Shown here piece by piece: positions 56,932 to 64,000 of a DNA stretch of 64,000 bases (its first letter is position 1; each line of letters begins with the position of its first letter). Origin of the DNA: Antedon bifida (lineage: Eukaryota > Echinodermata > Crinoidea > Comatulida > Antedonidae); assembly GCA_963402885.1 (NCBI GenBank), contig OY727098.1:5451001-5515000 (forward strand). Direction: 5' to 3'. The translations under genes were made by a program, and so were the position numbers. The notes below the pieces were generated by a model. It did no database searches. It saw nothing but the letters and a program-made list of their open reading frames with translations, and had not been told where the DNA came from.

Positions 56932-59900
56932 TATTGAACATTTATACCAAGTATCAAATGTTTTTGAATACGAAAAGTATTTTTTATCGATGTTTTTTGT
57001 ATATGTTTTTAAGCAAAATTCTATCAAAACCTGGATTTGTAATGTTAAATGATATTTATTTAAGTGCTTTGAATACGTTGATGAAATTTGGAGGTATGAA
57101 ACTTTGTTAGGAGTAGAACCAGTTTCCAGCATTGAATGTTAAAAATATGTTCATATTACTCATTAATTAATAATAATTATTAATAAATTAATAGAAAACT
57201 AGAGAGGGCACCTTTCGACAAGAAAATGAATGTTTTTTTATGTGCGTTATTTTTCCGCTCGAGTTTATTCAATGTACTGTAATATACACTGTTATACTAT
57301 TTTATTGGAAAGTAATTATTTTTGTGTGAATCTTCTTGGAGTTGTTTGAAAGCGTATCCTTTTACTTCTTTTCTTCAGAAAACATCTAATTTAGGTCTTA
57401 AAGTGACAAATATACACCTCACACCAGATTCTGCCCACACACACTTCATCTCCTGAACTAACATAGTACAGTATAAGTCAAAATAATTGTTTGTTAAAAT
57501 TTTTTTTTATTGAAAACAATCTGCCTCAAAAAATATCATACAATAGTAACAATATCAGAAAGGTAGGTATTGTAATAATGTTTAAATTTAAAAATGTGAC
57601 AAAAAAATGAATGTTTATACATACATTACAAATGAAATATATTAACTACTAGGTTATTTTAGTAATGCATACACAAGTACAGAATATCAGAAATCAATGA
57701 ATCATGTGTCTAAATGTGGCATTATTAGGCTAATTTGCTTTGAGAAAAACATTGATGCCATTGGCCTATACAAAAAATCAAGGCAATTAGACAAAATATT
57801 TATATAAACAATTATACTAATATTGGTAGGCATAAAATAAGTGTATATAAACTTTCCTTAAATAATAACAGTACAGGGCCTTACCAATTAGTTTAATACA
57901 TAATATATGAACTATATTACACAAAAGAAATGTAAATGAATTTATAAGGACATAATTATTATCAAAACTAGTCAATATAATTAAATTTTAAACTCATTAC
58001 CAGCATTATAAATAAAATTTTAAAAAGATGAGAATGCAAGTGAATATCAGATTCTTAGTCCTCATTATACACAATAATTTTCTACTATTAGTATCACATA
58101 TTAAAATATAAAACAATCATGTAGCCTTTAATGAATTTACATGGAGGTCTATTCAAATAAATTTAAATAAAAGGGTCATAATATGTCTTCGTCTCCAGTT
58201 CGTAGAAAATGAAGTTAGGATTCCATTCATTTCAACAATAAAAAATATTCAAAATATCCTGCCAGTTTGCGTTCAAGAGTACAACCTGCTTAGTTTTTAA
58301 TACGAGTACTGCTTTCTATACACATAACTTTGATTTCTGCAAAAAAAAAAAAATCTCTGTAATAATGTACTTTAATTACTGCAATAATCTAGGTATAGAT
58401 TATGTTGACCGGGCCAGTACAGTGAGAGGGCGTTCGACTGTACTACCATAAGTCCTCTAGGTGTATACAACTTACTTCTTGTCTACAAAGTGTATAGTAG
58501 TATGCTAATAGTACTATTATTAGATTAGGTAGTTGGGAGTAGATTGGAGAGATACATCTATTTATAAGAGAGTACTGTATATATGGAACTATCTGTGTTA
58601 GTTGCCTTTGTATTTTTAGTTATACTGTAATACCAATAGGTACTGTGTATTGGGATGCAATTCAACAGTTATGAATAAAAATAGTCCTATGTACTCTGTA
58701 TGTTGGAGGAAATAAGCATAAGAGCAAGTCTTGACCACAGGGTGTAAGTCAGTCACTATTTTGAATCAGTAGTATGACTTCTTAGGATTTAATTAATTTT
58801 AAAATTATCATTGTATGATCGAAAAGAAATATTATAATATCTAACTTTCTCCTTTATATAAATATATTATTTTATCCAAGGGGTTGCAAACACAAGTGTT
58901 CACATGTATTGCACCTTTGTCCTGTCTTTATGTTGTCCGTAATGTTACTGCACTAACGGGTGACCGGTAAACGAGCTTCGCTCTTACGGTTATCCATCCA
59001 TATAAGTTGTTCATCTCTTATGTTCAGAAATTGAAATGGTAAATAAACTGAAACTGAAACTGTGCTTATGTGGTCCAGGTTGACGAGCCAGGAATAATGG
59101 TAGTGCCAGTATACCGTGTAGTTTAGCCTCAAGGCAATACCATGTAGCTGGAGTAGCTTGGACAAATACAGTAGAAATTTATGAGACTTGGTGTGTGATG
59201 ATTCAGTATGATAAATTTGTGCTGTGAAAGACAAAATTGTAGAATTATGAAGAAAATATTGTAAAATATAACAAGGAAATTATACTATAGTATAATTAAG
59301 GGGTAACCGTATAATATATAATAAATAATAATAAATGCAATGGCAATTACTTATATTATGTATACATTACAATATTACAAATAAATTCATATATTATTTT
59401 ATTATGATAAGGAAATCTGTTTTTGAATGAGAAAAAGCCATCCCAACCCAGATTTGAACCCAGCTATCAATAAAGCTATAAAACAAAATAAACCATATTG
59501 TAGCCGGACTGGGTAGCGTAGACTTACTTGAGGCCTAGTACAATTATCTAGAAGGATACAGGTCAACCCGTACCCATGCCAACTCGCTCGTACCCAAATT
59601 TTGGTTTACTTATCCAAAATTTTGGCTTACTCGTACCCATCATGGGCTGACTGCCTAGTAGTAGTAGTAGTAGTAGCCTAGCCTAAGGCAGCAGGCCCGG
59701 CCCTAGCCTACTACAACTTAAGTCTAGGCCTAGCCTAGTACTAGTAGGCCTAGGCCTAGTAGTTAACATCATACATACGCCCTACTACTACTAGAGCCTA
59801 GTAGTAGCTACCTAGTACTCTACTAGCTAGGCCTAGGTAGTAGCAGTATTAGTTATTGTAGTAGTATTATTGTATTGTAGTATTAGTTGTAGCTGTCCGG

Positions 59901-60476
59901 TGGTCCTTGGTCACTTGTCTAACTAGCTACGTCTAGGCTAGATCCCCTAGTAGTAGGCCTAGGCCTAGTACGTAGTAAAGATAATTAGTTATTCTTCAAC
60001 AGTCACACAATTCAGATTCTGCCGCTGATTGTTAGTGAGCAGGGGGAGGGAGAGAAAGAGTTAGAAGAACTGAAATAAGTCGTGACGTATAATAAACATC
60101 ATACAAAATAATAATATAACTAACGAATCCGTATAATATAATAATGTTGTATGTTATAAAGTAAGGTAAATGCGTTTAATATAATACAATTATATTATAA
60201 TATAATGTATTTTATTATTAATATAATAGTAAATGTTCATAATATAATGCCAAAACCGATTAATATAATACAAAAAGTCAATAATTTGTTACATTTTTCA
60301 CATAATATATTAGAAATAGATATAATATAATGCTAAAACCAAGTAATATAATGCAAAAAGTATAATTCATTACAATACAATATATAATATAATAAAAAAA
60401 TGATATAATAATATAATATTTTGAATACTTCAGACAGCTGAGGCTTGCCATATCAGACAGCTGAGGCTTGCCATAT
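56932..60476 (-). repeat. Palindrome array, arm B2 (inverted unit)
   Basis: Complete inverted unit of about 3.5 kb, including the CTAG-rich and AT-rich outer parts that A2 has lost. The terminal CAGACAGCTGAGGCTTGCCA is present twice in tandem (60431-60453 and 60454-60476). Confidence 0.85.
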
Positions 60477-60666
60477 ATTATAATAACGTAGTTTATGTGT
60501 TATTCATTAATGTAACATTTTGACGTCTTGATAACGTACCAATATAACATTTATACAACGTTCAAGACAAACGTTCAGAAATACGTTATACAAACGCAAA
60601 ATACAAACTATAAACTAACGTTAATTTAAGATGTAATAATAATGTTATAAAAACGTATTATAATAA
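60477..60666. repeat. 190 bp spacer between units B2 and C1, ACGT-rich
   Basis: Not found elsewhere in the window. Its edges are partly inverted (ATTATAATAACGTAG / ACGTATTATAATAA), and it holds at least seven ACGT cores in AACGTT-like contexts. Confidence 0.6.
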
Positions 60667-63600
60667 TATGGCAAGCCTCAGCTGTCTGAAGTATTCAAAA
60701 TATTATATTATTATATCATTTTTTTATTATATTATATATTGTATTGTAATGAATTATACGTTTTGCATTATATTACTTGGTTTTAGCATTATATTATATC
60801 TATTTCTAATATATTATGTGAAAAATGTAACAAATTATTGACTTTTTGTATTATATTATTCGGTTTTGGCATTATATTATGAACATTTACTATTATATTA
60901 TTAATAAAATACATTATATTATAATATAATTGTATTATATTAAACTCATTTACCTTACTTTATAACATACAACATTATTATATTATACGGATTCGTTAGT
61001 TATATTATTATTTTGTATGATGTTTATTATACGTCACGGCTCATTTCAGTTCTTCTAACTCTTTCTCTCCCTCCCCCTGTTCACTAGCAATCAGCGGCAG
61101 AATCTGAATTGTGTGACTGTTGAAGAATAACTATACTACGTACTAGGCCTAGCCTAGGCCTACTAGGGGATCTAGCCTAGACGTAGCTAGTTAGACAAGT
61201 GACCAAGGACCACCGGACAGCTACAACTAATACTACAATACAATAATACTACTAATGCAATAACTACTACTGCTAATACTTAGGCCTAGCTAGTAGAGTA
61301 CTAGGTAGGTTAGCTACTACTAGGCTCTAGGGGGGTTAGGGCGTATGTATGATGTTAACTACTAGGCCTAGGCCTACTAGTACTAGCCTAGGCTAGGCCT
61401 AGACTTAAGTTGTAGTAGGCTAGGGCCGGGCCTGCTGCCTTAGGCTAGGCTAGGCTACTACTACTACTACTACTACTAGGCAGCCAGCCCATGATGGTTA
61501 CGAGTAAGCCAAAATTTTGGATATAAGTAAACCAAAATTTGGGTACGAGCGAGTTGGCATGGGTACGGGTTGACCTGTATCCTTCTTTCTAGCTAATCGT
61601 ACTAGGCCTAGGCCTCAAGTAAGTCTACGCTACCCAGTCCGGCTACAATATGGTCTATTTTGTTTTATAGCTTTATTGATAGCTGGGTTCAAATCTGGGT
61701 TGGGACGGCTTTTTCTCATTCTAAAACAGAGTTCCTTATCATAATAAAATAATATATGAATTTATTTGTAATAGTACCTAGGCCCTAATTGCCATTGCAT
61801 TTATTATTATTAATTATATATTATACGGTTACCCCTTAATTATACTATAGTATAATTTCCTTGTTATATTTTACAATATTTTCTTTATAATTCTACAATT
61901 TTGTCTTTCACAGCCCAAATTTATCATACTGTATTTGTCCAAGCTACTCCAGCTACATGGTATTGCCTTGAGGCTAAACTACACGGTATACTGGCACTAC
62001 CATCATTCCTGGCTCGTCAACCTGGACCACATAAGCACAGTTTCAGTTTCAGTTTATTTACCATTTCAATTTCTGAACATAAGAGATGAACAACTTATAT
62101 GGATGGATAACCATAAGAGCGAAGCTCGTTTACCGGTCACCCGTTAGTGCAGTGACATTACGGACAACATAAAGACAGGACAAAGGTGCAATACATAACA
62201 AGACATGTGAACACTTGTGTTTGCAACCCCTTGGATAAAATAATATATTTATATAAAGGAGAAAGATAGATATTATAATATTTCTTTTTTATCATACAAT
62301 ACATAGTACCTATTGGTATTATATCTAAAAATACAAAGGCGGCTAACACAGATAGTTCCATATATACAGTACTCTCTTATAAATAGATGTATCTCTCCAA
62401 TCTACCTAATCTAATAATAGTACTATTAGCATACTACTATACACTTTGTAGACAAGAAGTAAGTTGTATACACCTAGAGGACTTATGGTAGTACAGTCGA
62501 ACGCCCTCTCACTGGCCCGGTCAACATAATCTATACCTAGGTTATTACAGTAATTAAAGTACATTATTACAGAGATTTTTTTTTTTTTTTTTGCAGAAAT
62601 CAAAGTTATGTGTATAGAAAGCAGTACTCGTATTAAAAACTAAGCAGGTTGTACTCTTGAACGCAAACTGGCAGGATATTTTGAATATTTTTTATTGTTG
62701 AAATGAATGGAATCCTAACTTCTTTGCAACAACTGGAGACGAAGACATATTATGACCCTTTTATTTAAATTTATTTGAATAGACCTTCATGTAAATTCAT
62801 TAAAGGCTATATGTTTGTTTTATAGTTTAATATGTGATAGTAGAAAATCATTGTGTATAATGAGGACTAAGAATCTGATATTCACTTGCATTCTCATCTT
62901 TTAAAAATTTTATTTATAATGCTGGTAATGAGTTTAAAATTTAATTATATTGACTAGTTTTGATAATCATTATTTCTTTTGTGTAATATAGTTCATATAT
63001 TATGTATTGAATAAATTGGTAAGGCCCTATACTGTTATTATTTAAGGAAAGTTTATATACACTTATTTTATGCCTACTTAGTATTAATTGTTTATATAAA
63101 TATTTTGTCTAATTGCCTTGATTTTTTGTATAGGCCAATGGCATCAATGTTTTTCTCAACGCAAATTAGCCTAATAATGCCACATTTAAACACATGATTC
63201 ATTGATTTCTGATATTCTGTACTTGAGTATGCATTACTAAAATAACCAAGTAGTTAATATATTTCATTTGTAATGTATGTATAAACATTAAGTTTTTTTT
63301 CACATTTTTAAATTAAAAAATTATTACAATACCTACCTTTCTGATATTGTTACTATTGTATAATATATTTTGAGGCAGCAATAAAAAAAAATTAAAACAA
63401 TTAATTTGACTTATACTGTACTATGTTAGTTCAGGATATGAAATGTGTGTGGGCATCTGGTGTGTTGGAGGTTGGTGGTGTGAGGTGTATATTTGTCACT
63501 TTAAGACCTAAATTAGATGTTTTCTGAAGAAAAGAAGTAAGAGGATACGCTTTCAAACAATTCCAAGAAGATTCACACAAAAATAATTACTTTCCAATAA

Positions 63601-64000
63601 AATAGTATAACAGTGTATATTACAGTACATTGAATAAACTCGAGCGGAAAAATAACGCACATAAAAAAACACTCATATTCTTGTCGAAAAGTGCCCTCTA
63701 TAGTTTTCTATTAATTTATTAATAATTATTATTAATTAATGAGTAATATGAACATATTTTTAACATTCAATGCTGGAAACTGGTTCTACTCCTAACAAAG
63801 TTTCATACCTCCAAATTTCATCAACGTATTCAAAGCACTTCAATATTAAATATCACATTTAACATAAAAAATTCAGGTTTTGGATAGAATTTTGCTTAAA
63901 AACATATACAAAAAACATCGATAAAAAATACTTTTCGTATTCAAAAACAGATGATACTTGGTATAAATGTTCACTATAGGTTGCTCTATTCACAGAAACA
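60667..64000 (+). repeat. Palindrome array, arm C1 (forward unit) and start of the next loop
   Basis: The unit ends at GGTTGCTC (63979-63986), again about 3.32 kb, and differs from B1 only by scattered small changes such as the length of the ACT run near 61455. The last 14 bases are the start of the loop, so a further inverted unit probably follows outside the window. Confidence 0.85.

Overview
The window is AT-rich eukaryotic nuclear DNA with spliceosomal introns, many decayed non-LTR retrotransposons, MITE-like inverted-repeat elements and stretches saturated with the palindrome CTAGGCCTAG. This fits a marine invertebrate. The AGGCCT-rich spacers and the repeat style suggest a deuterostome, perhaps an echinoderm, but that is inference from style and not from a marker gene.

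Layout. 1-1074 holds the 5' coding part of an SLC9B-type Na+/H+ exchanger on the minus strand; it runs off the left edge after one intron. 1.2-14.4 kb is a transposon landfill: a 5'-truncated LINE (minus), a tandem pair of 1.5 kb CGCG-rich elements with regularly spaced TGACGTCA octamers, an L2/CR1-like LINE (plus) split by a TTAA-flanked MITE, a 1.07 kb foldback element, a 0.47 kb inverted-repeat element, a 1.6 kb TTAA-flanked element and a Penelope-like fragment.

14.4-46.5 kb is the biological centre: a cluster of two unrelated-looking families of type I membrane proteins with immunoglobulin domains, each with its coding region in one long exon. Family G (signal peptide, two Ig domains, one membrane helix, variable tail) has members at 14411-15389 (minus), 26739-27815 (plus), 30145-31102 (plus, broken) and 45493-46506 (plus). 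Family H (signal peptide, three Ig domains, one membrane helix, very short tail) has members at 17925-18692 (minus, 5'-truncated), 32944-34219 (minus, frameshifted) and 40973-42154 (minus, intact). Between them lie five to six copies of a roughly 1-2 kb duplicated noncoding block, so the cluster has grown by segmental duplication. The two families could encode recognition receptors, or a receptor and its ligand; the sequence shows the interleaved architecture but not the function.

46.6-64.0 kb is an array of giant palindromes. A unit of about 3.3-3.5 kb alternates in orientation (+ - + - +), with loops of 183-194 bp at the head-to-head centres. Units of the same orientation resemble each other more than their inverted partners, which implies tandem duplication of a whole palindrome. 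No convincing gene was seen in it.

No virus-like or LTR element was recognised.
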